64,000 bases of DNA, taken from contig CAKRSU010000005.1 of the NCBI GenBank assembly GCA_934401755.1, positions 1 to 64,000 of the forward strand, read 5' to 3'. Numbering within the stretch: position 1 is the stretch's first letter; every line of letters starts with the position of its first letter. The position numbers and the translations under genes were made by a program. The notes beneath the pieces were generated by a model. That model was not told the DNA's origin. It saw nothing but the letters and a program-made list of their open reading frames with translations, and did not search any database. Positions 44,872 through 52,050 of this stretch are shown in pieces. This stretch comes from an uncultured Oxalobacter sp. GTDB lineage: Bacteria > Pseudomonadota > Gammaproteobacteria > Burkholderiales > Burkholderiaceae_D.

Positions 44872-45261
44872 TTAAATTTGTTTTATCGTCTGTTCATAAG
44901 CAAACGGTATTAGAAACTTTAATGATAAGAACGATACTTCGATTCCTTTTTCTTCCGCTATCTTGCAAATATGTTCCCAAATGACTCTTGACTGCATTGC
45001 TTTGAGCAAATCATGTCCGATTTTTGTTAATCTTGGATATCGATATTCGCACATATCTGGCTTTGCGTTGACGCCTCGAATAAAACCGCCGTCAGAGAGT
45101 AATTCGAGATACTTATACATGATGACTCTATGCTTTTCTGCGTCAATCTTTAAGCACTCAATCTGATAGTCTGTTCTATTCAAATCATCGATAAAATCTT
45201 CAAAACATTCTGTCTCAAAATACCCCAGAATTGCTTGAATTAAAAACCAGTCGATTCTCAT
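44872..45261 (-). CDS. DUF2513-like protein
   Basis: The 129-residue protein MRIDWFLIQAILGYFETECFEDF carries IMYKYLELLSDGGFIRGV ... YRYPRLTKIGHDLLKAMQSRVIWEHICKIAEEKGIEVSFLSLKFLIP. This has the layout of DUF2513: a winged-helix-like part with RLT-x-x-GHDFL and a C-terminal helix. It is frequent in phages and mobile elements with unknown function. Confidence 0.65.
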   Translation of the reverse strand: MRIDWFLIQAILGYFETECFEDFIDDLNRTDYQIECLKIDAEKHRVIMYKYLELLSDGGFIRGVNAKPDMCEYRYPRLTKIGHDLLKAMQSRVIWEHICKIAEEKGIEVSFLSLKFLIPFAYEQTIKQI

Positions 45262-45272
45262 AAAAAGCCATT

Positions 45273-45312
45273 AAAAAAGCCCCAAATCTTTAAATTTGGA
45301 GCTTCATTTTGT
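45273..45312 (-). terminator. Terminator after the 133-residue gene
   Basis: The stem GCTCCAAATTTAAAGATTTGGGGC is followed by TTTTTTAA on the minus strand. Confidence 0.75.
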
Positions 45313-45395
45313 TTTAAGCGCAATTGTGCACTTTAATAATTAACACCATATTTTAGACGAATTTGTCTAAAAGTCAAGAAAAACGTTATTTTTAT

Positions 45396-45797
45396 TTATT
45401 TTCCAAGCAATGCGTAACCAATAAGTTCACCTCTCAAATCACTCTCGATCTTTCTTAATCGAATTGCATTTGATGCGTCGGTATATTCTCTTGCATAGAC
45501 TGTATTGCCAATTTCAAGTTTCTCTAAAACCCAAAGCTTCCCGTCGTATTTCAAAAGATTAAAAACTTCACCTACCTCCCGATTTTCATGTTTAACAAAA
45601 TCAGCGTCGATAAATTCTAATCCTGTCTCTTTACTTAAAGAGTAAACAATCTTTCCGTCATCAGACTCATTCCACCAGTCTGGTATTCCGTATTCATCCA
45701 GTAATAAATCAAGTCGACGAGGTTGGTCGCATAATTGATTATCGATAACATCCCAAAAACGACGTCCATAGTTATCTACAGCAGAAACAATAAACAC
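45396..45797 (-). CDS. Phage accessory protein of unknown function
   Basis: The 133-residue acidic protein (MFIVSAVDNYGRRFWDVIDNQLCDQPRRLDLLLDEYGIPDWWNESDDGK) was not recognised. It has no signal peptide or membrane helix. It is an independent unit with its own terminator, between the antirepressor and DUF2513-like genes. Confidence 0.5.
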   Translation of the reverse strand: MFIVSAVDNYGRRFWDVIDNQLCDQPRRLDLLLDEYGIPDWWNESDDGKIVYSLSKETGLEFIDADFVKHENREVGEVFNLLKYDGKLWVLEKLEIGNTVYAREYTDASNAIRLRKIESDLRGELIGYALLGK

Positions 45798-45873
45798 AAA
45801 GACATCTTTTGCAAATCTTTGTAATTAACGGTAATATCCTCCTCTGCAGAGGTTTGTATTGTTCGTGTTCGAG

Positions 45874-46617
45874 TTATATCAGATGTTGGAATCTTTTAGC
45901 GTAGTTTTCTGCAATTTGAATATGCAGCAAGATTTCGTTAAAGGCGGTCCAACTTCTGGTTGTAACTGCCAAGATTTTCTCGCACTGCTTCAGCACATAG
46001 TCTGCATCTTCTCTTTTGAGATTTTGCAGACTCCACACTCTCAATTCTGACAAAGTCGACTGCGCAGGCATCAATCCATCCGCAATATTCTTTGCTGGCA
46101 ATTTTTCTGGTGCTTTCATCTGTGCGATATATTCAACCGCTGCATCATACTTTGATGCAGGCAAATCTTTGTATGACGCAATTCTGAAATGATTGTTAAA
46201 TCTTGACCATGCGCCTGGACGAGAGCCTCCGTCGGGAAATTTTTCTGCGATTAGAGTAGCAATTTCACCTTGTTGTGCTTTATTGATTGTGTTTGATGTT
46301 GGTACTTGTTGAGCGAGAAATACTCGAATGACTTGCAAATGAAACTTTGGAGATATCCATGATGCGTATGCGATGACGAGTTCTTTGCAAGCGTATGTTC
46401 CTGGTTGATTTCCTCCTCTTTTTGTTTTCAAAGACGGAATTCCGTCTATGGCAATTTCGGATATTAAATCCTTTGTTTGTTGATTTTGTAAAAAATATGT
46501 TGGTCGATGTTTGTCTAAACCACCAGATGCTTTATGCAAATCGTTTAAAGAATACAAATCGTCAACACGATTAATATTTGAATTACAGATGGTAATAGTG
46601 TTTGAAGTGTTAGACAT
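45874..46617 (-). CDS. KilA-N domain antirepressor-like protein
   Basis: From MSNTSNTITICNSNINRVDDLYSLNDLHKASGG (46617) the 247-residue protein has a KilA-N domain. Its motifs are LHKASGGLDKHRPTYFLQNQQTKDLI and the GTYACKELVIAYASWISPKFHLQVIRVF block. A C-terminal domain follows (QQGEIATLIAEKFPDGGSRPGAWSRFNNHFRIASYKDLPASKYDAAVEYIAQM), similar to those of P22/P1-type antirepressors. A strong RBS (CAAGGAG) is controlled by an upstream CI/c4-like RNA. Confidence 0.85.
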   Translation of the reverse strand: MSNTSNTITICNSNINRVDDLYSLNDLHKASGGLDKHRPTYFLQNQQTKDLISEIAIDGIPSLKTKRGGNQPGTYACKELVIAYASWISPKFHLQVIRVFLAQQVPTSNTINKAQQGEIATLIAEKFPDGGSRPGAWSRFNNHFRIASYKDLPASKYDAAVEYIAQMKAPEKLPAKNIADGLMPAQSTLSELRVWSLQNLKREDADYVLKQCEKILAVTTRSWTAFNEILLHIQIAENYAKRFQHLI

Positions 46618-46662
46618 TTTTGACTCCTTGAAATTTTTTGAGAAAGCCACCTGTGTGCGGGC

Positions 46663-46745
46663 GGTCGGGCGCACTCTCGAGCTTCAAGGTTCTCGCGTTG
46701 CAGCTTCCCATTTCTGGTGTTTTATACTGCATCTCTACCCCGACC
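46663..46745 (-). ncRNA. P4 CI / P1 c4-like antisense immunity RNA, copy C
   Basis: An outer stem GGTCGGG / CCCGACC (46739-46745 with 46663-46669) encloses one internal hairpin (GCAG / CTGC) and a second hairpin CGAG / CTCG. The loop of the second hairpin holds CCTTGAAG (46682-46689 on the plus strand as CTTCAAGG). That loop is complementary to CTTCAAGG at 46808-46815 upstream and to TTCAAGG at 46626-46632, which is the Shine-Dalgarno of the KilA-N gene. A -10 element TATACT lies at about 46830. The size (83 nt) and three-part pairing fit the P4 CI scheme (seqA, seqB, seqC). Confidence 0.75.
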
Positions 46746-46895
46746 ATTGAAATGATCGTGTCTAAACAGACATAAAAAAATCGCCAGACTGACGAGGGCG
46801 AATATCGCCTTGAAGATTTAGAGAGGTCTTTAGTATACCTCATTTTTCGTCAGTCGTTGGTAAAAACCAAATTTAACTTTTTCGACTTCTTTTAT

Positions 46896-47474
46896 TTATT
46901 CATCTTCAAACTCGCCAACAATCTTTAAATCTCGCAATATCTCATCAACCTTATCGATAACCACTTGCTCTACGCCTTTTTGTGAGCGAGAACCTCGAAA
47001 ATACTGCTTAATCGCTTTGTAATGCTGATACGCTGTAGCTCGTGAGATTCTTGAGCTATCAGCGATAAATTCAATCGGCTTTTTATCGTAATCTCGAGAG
47101 AAATATCTACCTGTTATTGCTGCACGATAATTTGCATCACCGACACGGCAAAACACCGCATCATCAATGCTTTTTGAGAGCGTATTGACTGCCTGTTGCC
47201 AATCCGCATTACACACCCATCCGCAGCAGCAAGAGCGATGACACGAGCAAGGCAGCTTTGACGGTGAAAATCTTGCGATAACCAGCGATTCTGCAACCTC
47301 TCCCAGATCTTTAACAGCACGCTTAATACTGCCCGCCTCGCCTGCTCCATTAAGTCCTCCGAGACTTCTTGCTTTCGACGGTTGCATTTCGCATAAATGC
47401 GGCGTTGAGATATTTAAACCGTTGAACTGATAAGCAAAAGCGAGTGCATTATAAGTGCTTTTAAAAAGTGACAT
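46896..47474 (-). CDS. Putative late antiterminator (Q-like) with cysteine cluster
   Basis: The 192-residue protein has a cysteine-rich segment SKLPCSCHRSCCCGWVCNADW (about 72-92), probably zinc-binding. A helix-turn-helix follows (PIEFIADSSRISRATAYQHYKAIKQYFRG). It directly follows rusA, the place of Q antiterminators in lambdoid replication-to-late transitions, and terminators are frequent downstream. I infer a Q role from position and composition; the family was not firmly identified. Confidence 0.5.
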   Translation of the reverse strand: MSLFKSTYNALAFAYQFNGLNISTPHLCEMQPSKARSLGGLNGAGEAGSIKRAVKDLGEVAESLVIARFSPSKLPCSCHRSCCCGWVCNADWQQAVNTLSKSIDDAVFCRVGDANYRAAITGRYFSRDYDKKPIEFIADSSRISRATAYQHYKAIKQYFRGSRSQKGVEQVVIDKVDEILRDLKIVGEFEDE

Positions 47475-47500
47475 CTACTCTCCAAAGTTTAGGTTATTCG

Positions 47501-47869
47501 TTATTTTTCATCGGGACATTCTGCTAACAATCCTCGGTCGATTTTGACGATGAAACGAGGGTTATCTTTATCTGGTTTACACTTATGAGACTTCACACTG
47601 ACAATCTGCTTATCGTTGTAGTATGCCCATCCTTGCAATGCATCGAGAGCGATTTTGAGCGAGTTATCAACATCAATGCACCTCGCAGATTTCGGTACAA
47701 TCCAGCACTCAACATCGACAAAACCAGCTAATTTCGTGATGTGTTTTTGCATGCAAATCAGTCTAACTTCTGCTCTGTATGCTCTCGCTTCTGGCGAGAT
47801 AAACACACCTCTTGCACTATGTCGCCAATAGCGATTTGCGGAAATGGGATACGGTAGAGTGATTTTCAT
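47501..47869 (-). CDS. rusA: RusA-type Holliday junction resolvase
   Basis: The 122-residue protein MKITLPYPISANRYWRHSARG has the RusA layout, with VDNSLKIALDALQGWAYYNDKQIVSVKSHK carrying the catalytic acidic residues (D-N-x-x-K ... D-A-L ... D-D/N). It resolves branched intermediates before packaging. It overlaps the next upstream stop by four bases. Confidence 0.88.
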   Translation of the reverse strand: MKITLPYPISANRYWRHSARGVFISPEARAYRAEVRLICMQKHITKLAGFVDVECWIVPKSARCIDVDNSLKIALDALQGWAYYNDKQIVSVKSHKCKPDKDNPRFIVKIDRGLLAECPDEK

Positions 47870-48174
47870 AGCACGTATACCTTTTCGAGATATTCAAAAT
47901 AAGCTTTTGCGTATTCCATTCCGAATTTTTTATAAAGCCACGCACGCCAGAGGTCGTAGTTTGTATTGCTGAAAAAGCAGGCGTTTTCGATTACGTCAAA
48001 GTCGTTGCAATAAAACGGTAACAGATCGCCAGCTGACCAGACGTACAACTTAAACCCGTCGTCTTGACGTTCATTTTTTTCAAATGTCACATCCCACACA
48101 TCTTCGCGTAACGTTTTTTTGAAAAGCTCAAAAATCTCTTTATCACTCAATCTGCTTAAGAATTTAGTACCCAT
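47866..48174 (-). CDS. Tandem paralogue 3 (FLxRLSDxExF family)
   Basis: From MGTKFLSRLSDKEIFELFKKTL (48174) the 102-residue protein ends LWRAWLYKKFGMEYAKAYFEYLEKVYVL. It shares N- and C-terminal motifs with the next two genes upstream. No known domain was recognised; acidic and aromatic, no membrane helix. Confidence 0.6.
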   Translation of the reverse strand: MGTKFLSRLSDKEIFELFKKTLREDVWDVTFEKNERQDDGFKLYVWSAGDLLPFYCNDFDVIENACFFSNTNYDLWRAWLYKKFGMEYAKAYFEYLEKVYVL

Positions 48175-48440
48175 TCTTCTTCCTTTATACCAAAATGGCA
48201 TTTAAAAAAGGCAATAGCATATTCATTGCCAAATTTTTCAAAAAGCAAAGTAGGCCACGTTCCGTCTTCGAAATAATCACAGTCAAAATCTGTTATTCCG
48301 ACGATCATGTCACCAAAATAAACATTAAAATAATTTACCGATCGCTCGACTTTTTTTCGTTCAAGCTCTTCTTCAAAAATCTCTTCAATCAGATCAAAAA
48401 TCACTTCATCTGTTAGTCGATTTAGAAACCTAACGCTCAT
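48156..48440 (-). CDS. Tandem paralogue 2 (FLxRLSDxExF family)
   Basis: From MSVRFLNRLTDEVIFDLIEEIFEEELER (48440) the 94-residue protein ends TLLFEKFGNEYAIAFFKCHFGIKEEEW. It overlaps both neighbours slightly, so the three copies form one translationally coupled block. Confidence 0.6.
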   Translation of the reverse strand: MSVRFLNRLTDEVIFDLIEEIFEEELERKKVERSVNYFNVYFGDMIVGITDFDCDYFEDGTWPTLLFEKFGNEYAIAFFKCHFGIKEEEWVLNS

Positions 48441-48742
48441 TTTTCTTGCTCCTCGATACCCCAAAAGTTTCTGAAAAATGCGTCTGAGTACTCTTTGCCA
48501 AACTTGCGATACATCGCTCCGCAAAAACCAACTTGGTTGTTATGCCAGCATTCGCTTTTAAAATCGCTAAATTCGCAAATCACGCCGCAGTCTCTTGTTT
48601 TTACGCGCATATACAGAGAAAAAAGAGAATCTGTTTTAGTAATCTCACAAAGTTTCATTTTTTCTTTGTTACAATGCGTTAAAAGACACGCCATTTCGAA
48701 CAGCTCTTCATCTGACAATCTCTTCAAAAACTTAACGCTCAT
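48437..48742 (-). CDS. Tandem paralogue 1 (FLxRLSDxExF family)
   Basis: The 101-residue product MSVKFLKRLSDEELFEMACLLTH ends GAMYRKFGKEYSDAFFRNFWGIEEQEK. The conserved C-terminal pattern is Y/F-x-KFG-x-EYAxAFF. The three copies differ strongly in the middle, which suggests diversifying selection or old duplication. Function unknown. Confidence 0.6.
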   Translation of the reverse strand: MSVKFLKRLSDEELFEMACLLTHCNKEKMKLCEITKTDSLFSLYMRVKTRDCGVICEFSDFKSECWHNNQVGFCGAMYRKFGKEYSDAFFRNFWGIEEQEK

Positions 48743-48945
48743 TTCGACCTCGCTACTTTGTACCGTGGCATTGAAATTTTGATTTCAATCTCTTTACTGC
48801 CATCTTTAATCACCGCAAAAACGACTATCGAATGCCCGACTCTTACGACTTTTTTAAGAGTGCTTTCCGGTATTCTCTTAAGACAATTCTTAAAAACTTC
48901 TTCATCGCTCGCATCTTTGAAGTTCTCAATCAATTTTGGCTTCAT
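48739..48945 (-). CDS. Small phage protein, related N-terminus
   Basis: The 68-residue basic protein MKPKLIENFKDASDEEVFKNCLKRI keeps a weak form of the F-x-x-x-SDEEVF start seen in the three tandem paralogues, but lacks their KFGxEY end. It overlaps both neighbours by four bases. Confidence 0.5.
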   Translation of the reverse strand: MKPKLIENFKDASDEEVFKNCLKRIPESTLKKVVRVGHSIVVFAVIKDGSKEIEIKISMPRYKVARSK

Positions 48946-49148
48946 CTCCGCCCCTTCTTTTCGTTCAACGAATAAACACTCTTGCGATTTAAATTGACGC
49001 TTGTTTTGATTTTGTCGGCGATGAACAAGCGGTCTAGCTCCTCTTGCACATCTTCTTTATCGACTTTAACAATCATTGCGATCTGCTCAAGCGTGAGCGG
49101 TTTTGTCGCTTGTTTTAAGAGCTTTAGAATCTTTTCTCGTGTACTCAT
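48942..49148 (-). CDS. Small winged-helix protein
   Basis: The 68-residue protein MSTREKILKLLKQATKPLTLEQIAMIVKVDKEDVQEELDRLFIADKIK is a compact winged helix with the segment TLEQIAMIVKVDKEDVQEELDRL as its recognition part. Possibly a regulator of the replication operon or a replication accessory. Confidence 0.55.
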   Translation of the reverse strand: MSTREKILKLLKQATKPLTLEQIAMIVKVDKEDVQEELDRLFIADKIKTSVNLNRKSVYSLNEKKGRR

Positions 49149-49756
49149 GCTGTTAACCTCTTAAATTTCAAAACAGGATTTTCTTTCTTACCGCCAGAAA
49201 GCAATGCTTGCGCTTTCTGTTCATCGCCGATCAGCACTGGTGCATTCAGCTGATAGCCGTTTCGCGAGTTATGCGCATTCGCAATTCCGGTTAAAACAGG
49301 CTGACACGGCGGAATTTCTTGACGCATCGCATAGCTGCGGTAACGTGTTTCAAATTCTTTTGCGACAAATGGCCATTCGTCATCGTTTTTCTGACCTAGC
49401 GCAATCCAGCCGCCCATATCAGTTACAACGGCGTGAATGAGGGGGTCATCAAAAACAACGTCTGCGTAAGTACCGATGAGCCGCACAGCTTTATCGACTT
49501 TTGCCCAAGCGATCATCGCCTTGTCTTGGTTTGTGCCGCCGATCAAGCGGATGATATCTGCCGGCTTCGGCATGAATTGACCGTTGTCAGGGTTCTGCAC
49601 GTGAGCAGAAAAGGCTGCTCGTATCGCTTCAATGCTGTAGCCCTGCATCGCTTTACACCACAGAGAGACGACAAAATCGGAAATCTTCGGTTTGCCGTAC
49701 ATTTCCGCTAGCGCGGTCAGCATCGAGGTTAAATCCTGTAAATCCTGTTTCGTCAT
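49145..49756 (-). CDS. DUF6475-like replication-region protein
   Basis: The 203-residue protein has MLTALAEMYGKPKISDFVVSLWCKAMQGYSIEAIRAAFSAHVQNPDNGQFMPKPADIIRLIGG and DDPLIHAVVTDMGGWIALGQKNDDEWPFVAKEFETRYRSY. This pattern I associate with DUF6475 proteins encoded after the replication initiator. The position matches a helicase-loader (P-like) role, but this is not shown. Confidence 0.65.
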   Translation of the reverse strand: MTKQDLQDLTSMLTALAEMYGKPKISDFVVSLWCKAMQGYSIEAIRAAFSAHVQNPDNGQFMPKPADIIRLIGGTNQDKAMIAWAKVDKAVRLIGTYADVVFDDPLIHAVVTDMGGWIALGQKNDDEWPFVAKEFETRYRSYAMRQEIPPCQPVLTGIANAHNSRNGYQLNAPVLIGDEQKAQALLSGGKKENPVLKFKRLTA

Positions 49757-49757
49757 G

Positions 49758-50531
49758 TCATGCCCCTTGCATCATTTTCCAAACCCTGTCCGCTTGCTCT
49801 TGAGCGGCTGTTTTCAAATCCTCAACCGTTTTAAGGTTGTTTCTCTGTGCTGGCTTTCGCCATGTTTGCTTGCGTCTCACCCAGTTGCGCCATGTTGCAA
49901 GCCAATCAGCTCTGGTTTCGCCTTTTGAGTGCCAGTAGTCAGCAAAGCAATCGGCTTCGACTCTGATTTCGTCCGTCGTTAGGCCTTGCTCAAGCGCCCA
50001 GACGCCCCACTCTTTCGGTAAAAACCAGTTTTCAGGGAGACGTGTCTTTTTTCGATGAGTGCGTTTTTCGTTTTCAGGCTCAGAGGTCGTAAGGGGAACT
50101 AAAGGGGTTACCTCTTTTACTATCTTTTTACTTTCTATATTTACTATTGGGTGCAAATTTTGCACTACCTCCTGTGCAGATTTTGCACTACCTGAGTGCT
50201 GATTTTGCACTGGTGCAGATTTTGCACTAGTGCAAATCTTGCACACCTTGAAAGCTGAAAATTGGATGCCGTTGTTGACAATTAGCGTTTTCTCAATCAG
50301 CCCTTTTTGCTCTAAATTTTTCAGGCAGTTAAAAACGGTTCTGCGTGCCATCCCGGTAAGCTTTGTGATGTAGTCAGCACCGCCCATGTAGCATGATTTT
50401 CCATCAGAAGAAAAGCCGTAAATCAATGCATACAGAATGAGGTCATTGCCTGCTAGTTTTAGCTTTGAAATCATCCAAGGGCGCAGGATAATGAAGCCTT
50501 CTTCATCTTCGCGCATTGCATCAGTACTCAT
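49758..50531 (-). CDS. Replication initiator-like protein (winged helix plus DnaT-like end)
   Basis: The 257-residue protein has an N-terminal winged helix (DLILYALIYGFSSDGKSCYMGGADYITKLTGMARRTVFNCLKNLEQKGLIEK), a Gln/Ser linker with repeated CTSAKSAPVQNQHSGSAKSA, and a C-terminal segment WALEQGLTTDEIRVEADCFADYWHSKGETRADWLATWRNWVRR as in DnaT-like/phage O proteins. The repeated GTGCAAAAT motif in its linker DNA (50150-50245) could serve as origin iterons, as lambda's origin lies inside O. Confidence 0.7.
   Translation of the reverse strand: MSTDAMREDEEGFIILRPWMISKLKLAGNDLILYALIYGFSSDGKSCYMGGADYITKLTGMARRTVFNCLKNLEQKGLIEKTLIVNNGIQFSAFKVCKICTSAKSAPVQNQHSGSAKSAQEVVQNLHPIVNIESKKIVKEVTPLVPLTTSEPENEKRTHRKKTRLPENWFLPKEWGVWALEQGLTTDEIRVEADCFADYWHSKGETRADWLATWRNWVRRKQTWRKPAQRNNLKTVEDLKTAAQEQADRVWKMMQGA
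50150..50250. repeat. GTGCAAAAT iterons inside the initiator gene (possible phage origin)
   Basis: Near-identical words GTGCAAATTTTGCAC, GTGCAGATTTTGCACTA, GCTGATTTTGCACT, GTGCAGATTTTGCACTA and GTGCAAATCTTGCACA recur about every 17-20 bases from 50151 to 50245. Each contains TTTTGCAC or its partner GTGCAAA, so most are palindromic. They encode the low-complexity linker CTSAKSAPVQNQHSGSAKSA. Repeats inside the O-like gene are the lambdoid origin layout. Confidence 0.65.
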
Positions 50532-50832
50532 ACATCGCCCTCACCGTATACCACATCGATCTATCGAGTTTGTTGAGACTCAATTGACCCTTTTTGATAT
50601 ATTTTTTGTTAAACAAGACATCGATAGCAGTTCGTATTTGTTTTTCAGAGAGGTACGGAAATTTGTTTGTAAGCTCACTGATTGAGCTTTTAATCCAATA
50701 TTGACCGTTTTTGAAATTGACGCCCTCAGAAGCGTTTTTTCTGACCCAAATTTTGAAACACTCGTAAACAACAGCGGCATTGACGCCAACATCTTCTGCA
50801 ATCGCAGTGTCAAAAAAATGCGTTGAACTCAT
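50521..50832 (-). CDS. Phage protein with winged-helix pattern
   Basis: The 103-residue protein MSSTHFFDTAIAEDVGVNAAVVYECFKIWVRKNASEGVN contains ISELTNKFPYLSEKQIRTAIDVLFNKKYIKKGQLSLNKLDRSMWYTV, a winged-helix DNA-binding pattern seen in phage replication-region proteins. It overlaps both neighbours. Confidence 0.6.
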   Translation of the reverse strand: MSSTHFFDTAIAEDVGVNAAVVYECFKIWVRKNASEGVNFKNGQYWIKSSISELTNKFPYLSEKQIRTAIDVLFNKKYIKKGQLSLNKLDRSMWYTVRAMYEY

Positions 50833-51140
50833 TCAGGACTCCTCACTTCTAAAGCACCCACATCAAACAACCAACCGATTGTGTCGTAGTGAGCCACTTC
50901 CCATTTTTTAATTTTTTCCTCACGACTAGCGCCAGATTGGTCAATGTACGCGTGACAATCGTGGCAAAGGAACGCAATGCGATAGTCATGCGCTTTGATG
51001 CCCATACCTTTTCCGTCAATCAGCCGGTTACTGTGCGCTGCAACGACAGTGCCATCATTCCGCCGATGACACATAAAACACACTGGCGCACGTTTCGCCC
51101 AGCGCAGTAGATTTTTATTTCGATAGTTATGGTCAGTCAT
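50829..51140 (-). CDS. DUF1364-type nuclease-like protein with zinc-binding cysteines
   Basis: From MTDHNYRNKNLLRWAKRAPVCFMC (51140) the 103-residue protein has CFMCHRRNDGTVVAAHSNRLIDGKGMGIKAHDYRIAFLCHDCHAYID, the HNH-like DUF1364 pattern. Two CxxC pairs (CFMC, CHDC) and AHSN occur. Related nin-region proteins act in phage recombination. The start is chosen over a longer frame because it matches the family and overlaps the previous stop. Confidence 0.75.
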   Translation of the reverse strand: MTDHNYRNKNLLRWAKRAPVCFMCHRRNDGTVVAAHSNRLIDGKGMGIKAHDYRIAFLCHDCHAYIDQSGASREEKIKKWEVAHYDTIGWLFDVGALEVRSPE

Positions 51141-51600
51141 ATGCCAAAATGTTATTAACAAGGTTTTCAACATCGCCTCGTGCCTGATCGAGAAAAACAC
51201 GATCAAGCAGGACGTCTAGTACTGCGTTATAAAGCCGCTCAAATTCGTCTTGGCTCATTTTTGCGAAAGAGATTGGCTTTGCAACGAGCTTAAATTTGTC
51301 GGGATTATCGATTGATTGCTCCACCTCGTAATATCCCGCCAAAATCGTTAGCTGCCGCCTAAATTGGTCAAAAGTTGTTTTGACGGGCTGGTCACGGTAC
51401 ATCAGCGGCGGAGGATTCCATGCGTCATAAGCAAGCTTTAAGAGCGCGAAAAACTTGCGATGAAACTTGATGTTTCTCGTGCGTGTGTAGGTCACTTTGA
51501 CGCCTTGACCGACTTTAACTTTCGCAAGCGCTTCTGCTGATTCTGCGTCAGCCGGCACTAATGCACCGCGCGGTGTTTTGATCATGTATGCGTCAGCCAT
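51133..51600 (-). CDS. DUF1367-type phage protein
   Basis: The 155-residue protein MADAYMIKTPRGALVPADAESAEALAKVKVGQGVKVTYTRTRNIKFHRKFFALLKLAYDAW matches DUF1367, with the RNIKFHRKFFALL-x-LA element and ARGDVENLVNNILAYD at the end. These proteins are common in nin-like recombination regions of lambdoid phages. Confidence 0.75.
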   Translation of the reverse strand: MADAYMIKTPRGALVPADAESAEALAKVKVGQGVKVTYTRTRNIKFHRKFFALLKLAYDAWNPPPLMYRDQPVKTTFDQFRRQLTILAGYYEVEQSIDNPDKFKLVAKPISFAKMSQDEFERLYNAVLDVLLDRVFLDQARGDVENLVNNILAYD

Positions 51601-51761
51601 TTAATTCTTCCTGTCGCAATCAAAAGTTCAGATTCCTGCACTCTCATTCGTCTTTCTGTGCGCGATATGCTCATCACCGTGAAGTACATGATCACTGACT
51701 GAATGAGCTGGAACGCTGAAATTGCACAGATCAGTATTTCTACTCCATCAACTCCGGCCAT
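51582..51761 (-). CDS. Small membrane protein overlapping cro and the DUF1367-type gene
   Basis: A 59-residue open frame MAGVDGVEILICAISAFQLI continues with a single hydrophobic segment to about residue 31 and a basic end (SRTERRMRVQ). It starts inside the cro-like gene and ends 19 bases into the next gene. It fills an otherwise noncoding gap of about 140 bases. The start signal is weak, so it may not be translated. Confidence 0.4.
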   Translation of the reverse strand: MAGVDGVEILICAISAFQLIQSVIMYFTVMSISRTERRMRVQESELLIATGRIKWLTHT

Positions 51762-51964
51762 ATGTCAGCCCAATCGTCTCTTAAATCTTTGCGTGTTACT
51801 GCTCCGTTTGTTGCGCGCTCGATGGCGACGCAGCGTTCTGGCTTCATTTTTTCAAATACGCAACAAGCTTTTCTGAGATAACCATCCGATATCCTTGCCT
51901 TTCTGAGAAAAGTAAGACGATCTTCTTTGCTTAATGCATTGTAGTAAACAAGTAATTTCTTCAT
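51740..51964 (-). CDS. Cro/YdaS-like repressor
   Basis: The 74-residue protein MKKLLVYYNALSKEDRLTFLRKARISDGYLRKACC ... MKPERCVAIERATNGAVTRKDLRDDWADIWPEL has the YdaS/Cro pattern, in which ERATNGAVTR-x-DLRDDW is highly typical. It is divergent from cI and controls the lytic switch. The ATG lies six bases after the -10 TAAAAT (51971-51976), so its mRNA is probably leaderless. Confidence 0.88.
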   Translation of the reverse strand: MKKLLVYYNALSKEDRLTFLRKARISDGYLRKACCVFEKMKPERCVAIERATNGAVTRKDLRDDWADIWPELME

Positions 51965-51965
51965 T

Positions 51966-52041
51966 ACTGTATTTTACTCAAATGTAAAGCGTTAGTAAAT
52001 ACTGTTTTCATATTTACTTTACAGTAATTTATATAGATAAT
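51966..52041. promoter_or_regulatory. Switch region: divergent cro and cI promoters with operators
   Basis: Cro promoter (minus strand): -35 TTTACT (51994-51999), 17-base spacer, -10 TAAAAT (51971-51976). cI promoter (plus strand): -35 TTTACT (52013-52018), 17 bases, -10 GATAAT (52036-52041). Operators of the form TTAC-N6-GTAA lie at 51974-51987 and 52014-52027 and overlap these elements. A related AGTAAATACT palindrome sits at 51994. Confidence 0.75.
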
Positions 52042-52050
52042 AGAGTTATC

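Noticed and set aside
46610..46843. 77-residue ORF (Ash/Icd-like) over the KilA-N leader
   Set aside because: It overlaps the CI/c4-like RNA and its pairing elements, so the apparent conservation of such ORFs is better explained by the RNA.
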